Part shown: positions 8,438 through 16,964 of the stretch, in pieces
Numbering within the stretch: position 1 is the first letter of the stretch
How the letters are laid out: each line of letters begins with the position of its first letter
From: Citromicrobium bathyomarinum
GTDB lineage: Bacteria; Pseudomonadota; Alphaproteobacteria; Sphingomonadales; Sphingomonadaceae
Assembly: GCF_021021475.1 (NCBI RefSeq)
Contig: NZ_JAINWL010000002.1
Span: forward strand, 620,001-684,000
Direction: 5' to 3'
DNA length: 64,000 nt
Translations under genes and position numbers: made by a program
Notes under the pieces: model-generated
What the model was told of the DNA's origin: nothing
Databases searched by the model: none
What the model saw: only the letters and a program-made list of their open reading frames with translations

Positions 8438-9535
8438 CTAGCTGGCCAGGGCGAACCGGTCGAGCGCGGCGTCGGGCGCTTCGGGCCAGCGCGACAGCAC
8501 CATCAGCCGCTTGTGCCCCTGGCCGATCGACAGTTCCTGTGTGATCCCCATCGCCCCGTGCAGCTGGATCGCCTCATGGCCCAGTTCGATCCCCGTTTCC
8601 GCGATGAAGGCGCGCGCGCCGTCCAGGCGTTTCGCATAGTCCGACGTGCCCTCGCTCACGATCGCGAAGTCGAGCAGCGACTTGGCCTGTTCGAGCTTGG
8701 CGTACAGCGCGGCCATGCGATGCTGGATCGCCTGGAAACGGCTGAGCGGCTGGTCGAACTGCTCGCGCTGACGCAGGTAGTCGAGCGTGTGTTCGAACAA
8801 GCGCTCCATGATCCCGACCATCTCGGACGAGCGGGCGAGCGAGGCAGTCTGCTCCACCTGCGCGAGCAGGCGCGCGCCGTTCTCGATCCGCGCGATCGGG
8901 CGCACGTCGGTCAGCCGCAGCATGGCCGCCATCGACCCGTCGGCGACCCGCCAGGTTTCGACATCGAGGCCATCGGCATCGGCAGCGACGAGATAGAGCG
9001 CGCCGCCGTCGGCGGCTTCGTCATCAAGCGCGCTAACCAGATAGAGATCGGCCCCGCAGCCGCCCATCGTGAACGGCTTGGTGCCCGTGATCTGCACGGT
9101 GTCGCCCGCCTTGCGCGCCTGGGTGCGCAGGCCGCTCCAGCCGCCCGGGGCGTCGAATTCGTTGTGGGCGAGGGCTGCACGCTTTGCCCCGTTCGCGAGG
9201 GCGTCCGCCCATTGCCCGGCAATCTCGTCCTGCGCGCGCACGAGAATGCCGCCTGCCAGCAGCGCGCAGTCGATCAGCGGCTCAACCGCGAGACCGCGCC
9301 CCATGGCGTGATGGATCAGCGAGATCGACGTCGCGCCGAGGTCCAGCCCGCCGGCCTCTTCGGGATAGCTGGCGGCGAGAATCCCCAGTTCCCCCAGCAA
9401 CGCCCAGTTTCGGGGTTCGAAGCCGCACGGCTGTGATTGATACTCGCGTCGTTCCTCCCCCGCATACTGGTTGTCCAAAAAGCGCTCGGCGACGGCCTTC
9501 AGCATCTGCTCGTCTTCCGTCAGGTCGAAATTCAC
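8438..9535 (-). CDS. Acyl-CoA dehydrogenase (1st copy)
   Basis: 365 aa from the GTG at 9535, which follows GGGAGAAGGAG; the longer in-frame extension has no such site. It opens MNFDLTEDEQMLKAVAERFL, the typical N-terminal helix of the family. It continues with GILAASYPEEAGGLDLG and TKPFTMGG, and ends with the C-terminal helical bundle including YLRQREQFDQPLSRFQAIQHRMA and QLHGAMGITQE. The family oxidises acyl-CoA to 2-enoyl-CoA with FAD. It is convergent with the ThuA-like gene and divergent from the LuxR-type regulator. Its length is a little short for the family (about 380-400 aa). Confidence 0.88.
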   Translation of the reverse strand: MNFDLTEDEQMLKAVAERFLDNQYAGEERREYQSQPCGFEPRNWALLGELGILAASYPEEAGGLDLGATSISLIHHAMGRGLAVEPLIDCALLAGGILVRAQDEIAGQWADALANGAKRAALAHNEFDAPGGWSGLRTQARKAGDTVQITGTKPFTMGGCGADLYLVSALDDEAADGGALYLVAADADGLDVETWRVADGSMAAMLRLTDVRPIARIENGARLLAQVEQTASLARSSEMVGIMERLFEHTLDYLRQREQFDQPLSRFQAIQHRMAALYAKLEQAKSLLDFAIVSEGTSDYAKRLDGARAFIAETGIELGHEAIQLHGAMGITQELSIGQGHKRLMVLSRWPEAPDAALDRFALAS

Positions 9536-9662
9536 GGTTTCTCCTTCTCCCGTCAGCTGCTCAAAATAGCCGAGCCGCAATCGCGCTGCCTCTCCCCAAA
9601 AGGCTAGCTGTGCGAGGTTGCTGGGCGGGGCCGCAGGCCGTATTGGGGGTGTCGGAGAGAAC

Positions 9663-10436
9663 ATGTCTGAATTTCAATTGAAGGATCTGGCTTCGGTCAG
9701 GATCACCGACCAGGACGACATCCGCCCAGCGGCGGAGGCCCTGCACGCAGTCGCGCTGGAGCGTGGCTATCGCGTCGCCCCGGCGCACGATATCGCCGAC
9801 AAGCGAACCCCTGTGGACAAGGACGGCAATGTCCTCGCCATGGAGGTGTTCGGCTGGGCGGGTGATGAAAGTGCGTGGTGGCGCAATTCACGGATCGCGC
9901 TCGACAGTCCGATCACCACCGCGTGCCGGTTCGAGAACGAACCCTACTGGGTGAACGAGGACGGTTTCCGCACCCGCCTGCCCAACGCCTATCTCGAGAA
10001 GATCGACCTCACCAACTTCACCAAGCGGGCGATGACCCGCGCGGCGATCGTGGTGCCGGTGCACATGGCCTTCGGGCGGATCGGCGCGGTCAGCTTCAAC
10101 CCGCTGGATGAGGACAGGATCGATCTGGCCGCAGATTACGAGGAATATGCCGATCTGTTCGCGATCCTCTCGCGCGCGTTCATCTCCAGCTACACCGTGG
10201 TGATGACCTCGCCCGAGCCGCTTCCGGCGGGCTCGCGCCTGTCGAAGCGGGAGGTCGAATGTCTGCGCTGGGCGGCGATCGGCAAGACCGATCTGGAAAT
10301 CAGCATGATCATGTCGCGTAGCCGTGCGACCGTGCGGTTCCACATGCACAATGCTTCGATCAAGCTGAACGCCGTCAATCGCAGCCAGACGGTCTTCAAG
10401 GCCGCGCAGCTGGGTTATATCTCCCAGAACAACTGA
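9663..10436 (+). CDS. LuxR-type solo transcriptional regulator
   Basis: 257 aa, ATG at 9663 after GGAGAG. The C-terminal third (LSKREVECLRWAAIGKTDLEISMIMSRS... TVRFHMHNASIKLNA) is a GerE/LuxR helix-turn-helix. The N-terminal part resembles the autoinducer-binding fold, but the D-P pair and surrounding aromatic pattern of acyl-homoserine-lactone receptors are not evident (it reads ALDSPITTA). No luxI-like gene is in the window. A ligand from the catabolic pathway is therefore as likely as a quorum signal. It lies in the middle of the catabolic island and probably controls it (inference). Confidence 0.82.
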   Translation: MSEFQLKDLASVRITDQDDIRPAAEALHAVALERGYRVAPAHDIADKRTPVDKDGNVLAMEVFGWAGDESAWWRNSRIALDSPITTACRFENEPYWVNEDGFRTRLPNAYLEKIDLTNFTKRAMTRAAIVVPVHMAFGRIGAVSFNPLDEDRIDLAADYEEYADLFAILSRAFISSYTVVMTSPEPLPAGSRLSKREVECLRWAAIGKTDLEISMIMSRSRATVRFHMHNASIKLNAVNRSQTVFKAAQLGYISQNN

Positions 10437-10451
10437 GCCCCGCCAGCCGGA

Positions 10452-12062
10452 TCAGGCTCCCATCCGCTCCGCTGCCAGCAGGCCGAGCGCCATTGCCGGT
10501 GCATTGGTATTGCCTGTGACATGGCCAGGAATGACCGAGCAGTCGACGACGCGCACACCCTCGACCCCGCGCACGCGCAGGTCCGGATCGACCACCGTAT
10601 CGTCGCCCGAGCCCATCCGGCAGGTGCCGATCCCGTGCAGTCCGCAACTCGAATAGCGGCGGAAGAAGGCTAGGATGTCCTCGTCGCTGTCGACTTCGCG
10701 GCCCGGCAGCATTTCCTCGCCCACCTTGTCGCCCAGCGGTGGCGCGTCCACGAAAGCGCGCATCTTGCGGACCATCGCTATGGCGCTCGCCCGGTCGTGC
10801 TCGGTCGAGAGAAAGTTGGGCGTGATTTCGGGCGCATCGTCGAGGTCCGGCCCACCGATCACAATACTCCCCTCGCTGGTCAGGCGCAGCAGCGAGCCAT
10901 AGATGGTCAGCCCTGGGCGCCGGTCGATCTTGTCGAGCGGGACGGGGTTGTTCTCGTCCCCGACCTCGAAGGTGTAGCCCCCGAGGTAGAACTGCGCATC
11001 GGTCCGCCCGTCGGGGTGGTGGACGTTGAGGAACGCGCCGACCTCGAACGGGCCGGTCGCCATGATCCCGCCGCCGGTCAACAGGTAGCGCGCCATCGCC
11101 AGCGCCGCGCCGGTTCCGTAGAAATGCCGGTTGGTGCCTTTCCCGCGGTCGAGCCGGTAGGGCATGGAGAGCGAGAGATGTTCGTTGAGGTGCTGCCCGA
11201 CATGGGGATTGTCGACCAGCGGCGCGACGCCTCGTTCCTGCAACAAGGTGGCATCGCCGATCCCCGAACGCTGTAGCAGCAGGGGGCTTTCGATGGCGCC
11301 TGCGCACACGATCACCTCGCCCGCGCACGCGAAATGCCGAAGCTCTCCGTCCACAGCCACTTCGATCCCGTTTGCGCGGCGTCCGTCGAAAGTGATGCGC
11401 TGTGCGCGCGCGCCGGTGACCACGGTCACGTTGTCGCGCTTGCGGGCAGGCCGCAGGAAGGTCTGCGCCGCACTTTCCCTTTTGCCCTTGCGGATATTGT
11501 GGCTGTAATAGCCGACCCGCGCGCCGGGGCGGGCATTGAGTTCACGCACGCGCGACAATTGCAGGCTTTCACCCGCCGCAATCATGTCTTCGGCCAGCGG
11601 ATAGGTGAAAATCTCGGGCTCGACATGGACCCGCCCGCCGGAACCCAAGCGGTCGGTCGGGCCATCGGCGTGATCTTCCAGCCGCTTGAAGGCACCCAGC
11701 ATTGCGGCCGCGTTCCACCCGGTTGCGCCGTGATCGCGTTCCCACGCGTCGTAATCCTCGTCCTCGCCGCGGCTCCAGATCATGCCGTTGACCGAGCTCG
11801 ATCCGCCGACGCCCTTGCCGCGAATCCAGAATTCGCTGGCCTCGCCTTCCGGAATGCGTGGCTGGGTGACCTTGTAGGCCCAGATCTTGTCGGGATTGGT
11901 GACCAGCTTGGCGACCCCCTTGGGCACGCGGTTCCAGAACCCGCTCTCGCCGCCGGCCTCCAGCACCAGCACCCGATGGCGGCCGCTCGCGCTCAGCCTT
12001 TCGGCCATTACGCAGCCGCTCGAACCTGCGCCAACCACGATGTAATCCCACTCGCCGGCCAT
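10452..12062 (-). CDS. GMC-family FAD oxidoreductase (choline/alcohol dehydrogenase type)
   Basis: 536 aa. The FAD Rossmann motif is at the N-terminus (IVVGAGSSGCVMAERLS, then LEAGG). The GMC signature WIRGKGVGGSSSVNGM follows near residue 80-95. The C-terminal catalytic segment has SSCGLHGIGTCRMG with the active-site histidine, then GHVTGNTNAPAMALGLLAAERM. These enzymes oxidise primary or secondary alcohols. It is convergent with the LuxR-type gene (15-bp gap) and divergent from the DUF35/thiolase operon, so it is likely an alcohol dehydrogenase of the same pathway. Confidence 0.92.
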   Translation of the reverse strand: MAGEWDYIVVGAGSSGCVMAERLSASGRHRVLVLEAGGESGFWNRVPKGVAKLVTNPDKIWAYKVTQPRIPEGEASEFWIRGKGVGGSSSVNGMIWSRGEDEDYDAWERDHGATGWNAAAMLGAFKRLEDHADGPTDRLGSGGRVHVEPEIFTYPLAEDMIAAGESLQLSRVRELNARPGARVGYYSHNIRKGKRESAAQTFLRPARKRDNVTVVTGARAQRITFDGRRANGIEVAVDGELRHFACAGEVIVCAGAIESPLLLQRSGIGDATLLQERGVAPLVDNPHVGQHLNEHLSLSMPYRLDRGKGTNRHFYGTGAALAMARYLLTGGGIMATGPFEVGAFLNVHHPDGRTDAQFYLGGYTFEVGDENNPVPLDKIDRRPGLTIYGSLLRLTSEGSIVIGGPDLDDAPEITPNFLSTEHDRASAIAMVRKMRAFVDAPPLGDKVGEEMLPGREVDSDEDILAFFRRYSSCGLHGIGTCRMGSGDDTVVDPDLRVRGVEGVRVVDCSVIPGHVTGNTNAPAMALGLLAAERMGA

Positions 12063-12189
12063 GCCGCTCTCCCTTTTGTGGTGTCATCCCACGCATGGCG
12101 GCCTGGTGTGACCTAGCACTTTGGGGAATGGGATAGGCTGCGAAGACACGACTATCGTTGCCTCCAAGATGAGAGGGAAAGAGGTGTCG

Positions 12190-12585
12190 ATGCGCGCGAT
12201 AGCCGAAGGGCTGTTTACACAGGACGTGCCGCCGAGGCTGATCGGCGGGCGCAATCGCCATACCGGCCGGATCGTGTTTCCCTGTCCGGAAAACGGAGAT
12301 TTCGAGCCGCATCCGCTTTCGAGCGAGGGCAGCTTGTGGTCGTACACGATCCAGCGTTTCCGCCCCAAATCTCCGCCCTATGAAGGGTCTGAGGATTTCA
12401 GGCCGTGGGCGCTCGGCTATGTCGCATTGCCTGGCGAGACGATCGTCGAGGCGCGGCTCGTCAACGTCGCGTTCGAGGATCTGGCGATCGGAATGCCGCT
12501 GCGCTTCACGCTCGCGGCCTTGGACGACGAGGCGGAACAGCCGCGCGCGATCCCTGCGTTCGAACCGGTGGAGACCGCAGCATGA
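12190..12585 (+). CDS. DUF35 OB-fold protein, partner of the thiolase-like protein
   Basis: 131 aa from the ATG at 12190 after AGAGG; ATG 12169 and GTG 12184 are in-frame alternatives. The order is an N-terminal zinc-ribbon position followed by an OB-fold (GSLWSYTIQRF..., then ALGYVALPGETIVEARLVN, then IGMPLRFTLA), which is the DUF35 pattern. Unusually, the first zinc-ribbon CxxC is replaced by R/H residues (GGRNRHTG) and only one cysteine (FPCP) remains, so zinc binding is doubtful. It overlaps the thiolase-like gene by ATGA. DUF35 proteins form obligate complexes with thiolase-fold partners, as in the BbsA/BbsB and ChsH2/Ltp2 families. Confidence 0.8.
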   Translation: MRAIAEGLFTQDVPPRLIGGRNRHTGRIVFPCPENGDFEPHPLSSEGSLWSYTIQRFRPKSPPYEGSEDFRPWALGYVALPGETIVEARLVNVAFEDLAIGMPLRFTLAALDDEAEQPRAIPAFEPVETAA

Positions 12586-13727
12586 GCGATGTGTGCATTA
12601 TCGGCGTGGGGATTCATCCCTTCGGGCGAACCGACGGGGTCGAAGGGATCGACCAGGGCGTGTTCGCGGTACGCGAAGCGCTTAAGGATGCCGGGGTCGA
12701 GTGGCCCGACATCCAGTTCGCCTATGGCAGCTCGGATGCGGCGGGCAATCCCGATACGATGGTCGAGCGGCTGGGCCTCACCGGGGTTCAGTTCATCAAT
12801 GTGCGCAATGGCTGCGCGGCGGGCGGATCGGCTCTGTTCAGCGCGCAGATGGCGATCAAATCGGGTGATTTCGACCTCGGCATCGCGGTCGGCTTCGACA
12901 AGCATCCGCGCGGCGCTTTCGATGCGAAGCCCGCCGAATACGGCCTGCCTGACTGGTATGGCGAAGCCGGCTACATGGTCACCACGCAGTTCTTCGCGAT
13001 GAAGATTATGCGCTACATGGAACTGCACGGCATCTCGCGCGACAGCCTGGGCCGCGTGGCCGAAAAGGCGTTCTGCAATGGTGCCCACGCGCCCCACGCG
13101 TGGCGGCGCGAGCCGATCGATCTGGAGACGATTCTCCAGGCACCGATGATCAGCGATCCCTACAGCAAGTACATGTTCTGCTCGCCCGCCGAGGGCGGGG
13201 TCGCGCTGATCCTGGCGAGCGAGCGCAAGGCGCGTGAACTTGGCTGCAAGCCGATCCGGCTGAAGGCGGCGACGATGCGGACCCGCCCGCCGGGCAGTTT
13301 CGAGGTCTTCGCCCCGTCGATCGATATCGAACGTGGTGGAACCGCCACCGCGCTGGCCAGTGCGGCGGCGTTCGAGGCGGCGGGGATCGGTCCGGACGAG
13401 ATCGACATCGCGCAATTGCAAGACACTGAAGCGGGCGCGGAAATCATGCACATGGCCGAGAACGGCTTTTGTGCCGACGGCGAGCAGGAGGCCTGGCTGG
13501 CCGAGGGGGCGACCGCGATCGACGGACGGCTTCCGGTCAACACCGATGGCGGCTGCATTGCCTGCGGCGAACCCATCGGGGCGAGCGGCCTGCGGCAGGT
13601 CTACGAAAATGTCATTCAGCTGCGCGGCGATGCCGGGGCGCGACAGGTGCCGGGCGATCCCAAGACCGCCTACAGTCATGTCTATGGCGCACCCGGTGTT
13701 TCCGCCGTGACGATCCTGGAGCGATAG
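12582..13727 (+). CDS. Thiolase-fold (SCP2/Ltp2-like) protein with altered active site
   Basis: 381 aa, ATGA overlap with the DUF35 gene. The nucleophile-type cysteine C78 is present (VRNGCAAGGSA). However, the GHP motif is GEP (E330 in CGEPIGASG), and the usual C-terminal cysteine region reads VYGAPGVSAV. Classical thiolysis needs Cys-His-Cys, so a normal thiolase reaction is unlikely. The pair resembles DUF35/thiolase-fold retro-aldolases such as ChsH2-Ltp2 in steroid side-chain degradation. That would mean C-C cleavage of a beta-hydroxyacyl-CoA without added CoA, which is inference. The next gene starts directly after the stop. Confidence 0.85.
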   Translation: MSDVCIIGVGIHPFGRTDGVEGIDQGVFAVREALKDAGVEWPDIQFAYGSSDAAGNPDTMVERLGLTGVQFINVRNGCAAGGSALFSAQMAIKSGDFDLGIAVGFDKHPRGAFDAKPAEYGLPDWYGEAGYMVTTQFFAMKIMRYMELHGISRDSLGRVAEKAFCNGAHAPHAWRREPIDLETILQAPMISDPYSKYMFCSPAEGGVALILASERKARELGCKPIRLKAATMRTRPPGSFEVFAPSIDIERGGTATALASAAAFEAAGIGPDEIDIAQLQDTEAGAEIMHMAENGFCADGEQEAWLAEGATAIDGRLPVNTDGGCIACGEPIGASGLRQVYENVIQLRGDAGARQVPGDPKTAYSHVYGAPGVSAVTILER

Positions 13728-14936
13728 ATGGATATTGCGCTGACCGAAGAAGAAGAGCGCTTCCGCAGCGAGCTTCAGGAGTGGCTGAAGGCCAACCTCA
13801 CCCCCGAGCTCAAGCGCGGGGCGAGGCTTTCGCCCGGTGTCTTCGCAGAGCCCGACGTGGCGGTTCCGTTCATGGCGAAGCTCAACGAAGAAGGCTGGCT
13901 GGCCTACCAGTGGCCCGAGGCGCATGGCGGGACCGGCTGGTCCGCGACCAAGAAGTATATCTTCGAAAAGGAACTCGCGCTCGCAGGCGCGCCCAACTCT
14001 GCGGTCATGGGGACCAAGCTGGTCGCGCCGGTGCTGTGGACCTTCGGCAGCGATGCGCAGAAGGACTATTACCTTCCCCGCATTCTCTCGGGCGAGGACT
14101 ACTGGTGCCAGGGTTTCTCCGAACCCGGTTCGGGTTCGGACCTCGCCAGCCTCTCGTGCCGCGCGCGGCGCGACGGCGATAAATACGTGGTCGACGGATC
14201 GAAGATCTGGACCACCCATGCGCAGTTTTCCAACCGCATGTTCGCGCTGGTCCGCACCGATAACAGCGGCAAGAAGCAGGCGGGTATCAGCTTCCTGCTG
14301 ATCGATCTCGACACGCCGGGGATCAGCGTGCGCCCGATCCACAACATCGCCGGCGATCACGATGTGAACCAGGTGTTCCTCGAGAATGTCGAGGTGCCGG
14401 TCGAGAACCTCGTCGGGGAAGAGGGCGCGGGCTGGGCCATCGCCAAGTTCCTGCTGGAGAACGAGCGTGGCGGATCGTGCCATGCGCCCAAGCTGGGCCA
14501 TGCGCTCGACGTGATCGAACGGGCGGCAGCCGACATGCCCGATAGCGCTGGCGGTACGCTGGCCAATGATCTCGCCTGGCGGCGGCGGGTCGCGCGGCTA
14601 CGGTTGCGGCAGGAAGCGCTCGAAATGATCGAGCTCAAGATCCTCGCCAACGTTGCCAAGGGGCGCGATCCCGGTCCGCAGACCTCGCTCACCAAGCTCA
14701 TCGCATCCAGCCTCAACCAGGACATCGATCTCCTGGCGGTGGATCTGTACGGCCCGCGCGCCTTGCAATTGCCGGTCGAGAGGCCGCTATACGGCGAGGA
14801 TGTGCCCGAGCCGATCGGATCGGAGGACGCGCAGGTTGCGATGGCACGCTATCTCAATAGTCGTGCCTGGAGCATCTTCGGCGGCACCAACGAAGTGCAG
14901 TCGACAATTATAGCAAAAACCGTGCTCGGCATGTGA
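13728..14936 (+). CDS. Acyl-CoA dehydrogenase (2nd copy)
   Basis: 402 aa. The ATG follows the preceding stop with no gap. Family landmarks in order: FRSELQEWLKANLTPEL, FMAKLNEEGWLAYQWPEAHGG, the FAD segment WCQGFSEPGSGSDLASL, KIWTTHAQFSN, and the C-terminal SIFGGTNEVQSTIIAKTVLG. It is in the long-chain/steroid-type clade by its N-terminal helix and WP-x-GG pattern. It sits between the thiolase-like protein and the 2-oxoacid dehydrogenase genes, consistent with a beta-oxidation-like step. The substrate is not known. Confidence 0.92.
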   Translation: MDIALTEEEERFRSELQEWLKANLTPELKRGARLSPGVFAEPDVAVPFMAKLNEEGWLAYQWPEAHGGTGWSATKKYIFEKELALAGAPNSAVMGTKLVAPVLWTFGSDAQKDYYLPRILSGEDYWCQGFSEPGSGSDLASLSCRARRDGDKYVVDGSKIWTTHAQFSNRMFALVRTDNSGKKQAGISFLLIDLDTPGISVRPIHNIAGDHDVNQVFLENVEVPVENLVGEEGAGWAIAKFLLENERGGSCHAPKLGHALDVIERAAADMPDSAGGTLANDLAWRRRVARLRLRQEALEMIELKILANVAKGRDPGPQTSLTKLIASSLNQDIDLLAVDLYGPRALQLPVERPLYGEDVPEPIGSEDAQVAMARYLNSRAWSIFGGTNEVQSTIIAKTVLGM

Positions 14937-14955
14937 GCGCGAGGGAGAGAGAACC

Positions 14956-15927
14956 ATGCAATTGAGCCGTGAGCAGCTGCTACAGGCCTATCGAAGGATG
15001 GCCACGATCCGGGCGTTCGAGGAACGCCTGCACGATGTGATCGCCACCGGCGAGGTCGCCGGGTTCACCCACCTCTATTGCGGCCAGGAAGCGGTCGCGG
15101 TGGGCGTGTGCGAACATCTCGATACCGAAGACAAGATCGTCTCCACCCACCGCGGCCACGGGCACTGCCTCGCCAAGGGCTGCGATGTGCAGGGGATGAT
15201 GAAGGAAATCTGGGGCAGCACCGAAGGCCTGTGCAAGGGCAAGGGCGGCTCCATGCATATCGCCGATGTCGACAAGGGCATGCTGGGCGCGAACGGCATC
15301 GTCGGCGCAGGCGCGCCGATCGCGGTGGGCGCGGCGCTGTCCAACAAGCTCGACGGGGAAGGCCGCGTTGCGATCGCCTTCTCGGGCGACGGGGCGTGCA
15401 ACCAGGGCACGACCTTCGAAGCGATGAACATGGCGGTCGTCACCAACGCGCCGTGCATCTTCGTGTTCGAGAACAACCACTATTCCGAACATACCGGCGA
15501 TGATTACGCGGTCGGCACCGCCAACGACATTGCCAGCCGCGCGGAGGCGTTCGGCATGCGCGTGTGGCGCGCGGACGGTTGCGATTTCTTCGCTGTCTAC
15601 GAGACCATGCGCGAACTGCTCGAATATGTCCGTGCCGGCAACGGCCCGGCGGCGGTCGAGTTCGATACGGAGCGCTTCTACGGCCACTTCGAAGGCGACC
15701 CGCAGAACTATCGCGGCGACGGCGAACTCGACCGGATCCGCAAGGAACGCGACTGCCTCCAGATCTTCCGCCGCCGCGCCACCGAAGCGGGGCTGCTGGA
15801 AACCGACGCGCTCGACGAACTCAACAAGGCGGCGCACGCCGATGTCGAGGCGGCGGTGGAGGCGGCACGCGCCGCCCCCCGGCCGACCGCCGAGGATGTC
15901 CTCACCGATGTCTATGTCACTTATTGA
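14956..15927 (+). CDS. 2-oxoacid dehydrogenase E1 alpha subunit (acetoin/pyruvate type)
   Basis: 323 aa. The thiamine-diphosphate motif runs from GDG (144-146) to NN (173-174) with the usual spacing. The phosphorylation-loop-like stretch YGHFEGDPQNYRG and the early STHRGHGHCLAKG are typical of PDH/acetoin E1 alpha. It forms a transcription unit with E1 beta (13-bp gap) and E2. The complex oxidatively decarboxylates a 2-oxo acid or acetoin-like diketone to acyl-CoA. Because the surrounding genes are catabolic, it probably handles a pathway-specific 2-oxo acid and not central pyruvate (inference). Confidence 0.92.
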   Translation: MQLSREQLLQAYRRMATIRAFEERLHDVIATGEVAGFTHLYCGQEAVAVGVCEHLDTEDKIVSTHRGHGHCLAKGCDVQGMMKEIWGSTEGLCKGKGGSMHIADVDKGMLGANGIVGAGAPIAVGAALSNKLDGEGRVAIAFSGDGACNQGTTFEAMNMAVVTNAPCIFVFENNHYSEHTGDDYAVGTANDIASRAEAFGMRVWRADGCDFFAVYETMRELLEYVRAGNGPAAVEFDTERFYGHFEGDPQNYRGDGELDRIRKERDCLQIFRRRATEAGLLETDALDELNKAAHADVEAAVEAARAAPRPTAEDVLTDVYVTY

Positions 15928-15940
15928 AGAGCGCTGAGCT

Positions 15941-16951
15941 ATGGCTGAAATGATGTATCGCGACGCGGTTCGCGAAACGATCCGCGAAGAAATGGCCCGC
16001 GACGAAAGCGTCGTGGTGCTTGGCGAAGACGTGGTCGGCGGCATGGGGACCGCTGGCGGGCCGGAGGCGATCGGCGGTATCTGGTCGACCTCTACCGGGC
16101 TGTTTGAACAGTTCGGCGCATCCCGCGTGATCGACACCCCGATCTCCGAGAGCGCGATCGTGGGCACTGCCGGCGGCCTCGCGCTCAGTGGCAAGCGCCC
16201 GGTTGCAGAGCTGATGTTCGCTGACTTCATCGGGGTCAGCCTCGACCAGTTGTGGAACCAGATCGGCAAGTTCCGCTACATGTTCGGCGGCAAGACGCGC
16301 TGCCCGGCGGTGATCCGCATGGCCTATGGCGGCGGGTACAACGCCGCGGCGCAGCACAGCCAGTGCGTCCACCAGATCCTGACCGGGATGCCGGGCCTCA
16401 AGGTGGTGATGCCATCCACGCCCGAAGATGTGCGCGGCCTGCTGCGCACCGCCATTCGCGGCGACGATCCGGTGATGTTCCTTGAGCACAAGGCGCTTTA
16501 CGGCGTCTCGGGCGAAGTGCCGGAGGGCGATTACACTATCCCCTTCGGCCATGCGCGTCAGGTGACCGCGGGCGAGGATGTGACGGTAATCGCCACCGGC
16601 ATGATGGTCGGAGTGGCCGAAGCCGCGGCGGAGCGGATGGCCGAAGACGGCATCGGCGTCGACCTGCTGGACCTGCGCACGACCAGCCCGATGGATGAGG
16701 AAGCGATCCTCGATTCGGTCGAGGTGACCGGGCGTCTGGTGATCGTCGACGAGGCCCCGCCGCGCTGCAATCTGGCGACCGACATTGCCGCGCTGGTTGC
16801 GCGCAAGGCGTTTTCCAGCCTGCGTGCCCCGGTCGAGATGGTCACTGCGCCGCACTCGCCCGTGCCCTTCGCGCTCGAGCTGGAGCAGGCATACCTGCCG
16901 TCCGACGACCAGGTCGAAGCCGCGGTTCGCAAAACACTCGATTATCGCTGA
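15941..16951 (+). CDS. 2-oxoacid dehydrogenase E1 beta subunit
   Basis: 336 aa. It begins MAEMMYRDAVRETIREEMARDESVVVLGEDV, the standard E1 beta opening. It continues with TPISESAIVGTAGGLALSGKRPVAELMFADF and MPSTPEDVRGLLRTAI, and ends in the transketolase C-terminal domain with DLRTTSPMDEEAILDSVE. It forms the alpha2beta2 decarboxylase with the preceding gene. Its stop (16949-16951) is followed within 14 bp by the E2 start, whose ribosome binding site overlaps the end of this gene. Confidence 0.93.
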   Translation: MAEMMYRDAVRETIREEMARDESVVVLGEDVVGGMGTAGGPEAIGGIWSTSTGLFEQFGASRVIDTPISESAIVGTAGGLALSGKRPVAELMFADFIGVSLDQLWNQIGKFRYMFGGKTRCPAVIRMAYGGGYNAAAQHSQCVHQILTGMPGLKVVMPSTPEDVRGLLRTAIRGDDPVMFLEHKALYGVSGEVPEGDYTIPFGHARQVTAGEDVTVIATGMMVGVAEAAAERMAEDGIGVDLLDLRTTSPMDEEAILDSVEVTGRLVIVDEAPPRCNLATDIAALVARKAFSSLRAPVEMVTAPHSPVPFALELEQAYLPSDDQVEAAVRKTLDYR

Positions 16952-16964
16952 GGAGGCGGATGGA

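Noticed and set aside
9663-10436. Quorum-sensing LuxR/LuxI system
   Set aside because: No synthase gene in the window and the ligand-binding residues do not fit the AHL pattern.
12417-14501. Minus-strand open frame of about 690 codons opposite the thiolase-like and acyl-CoA dehydrogenase genes
   Set aside because: Shadow of two genes with intact family motifs.
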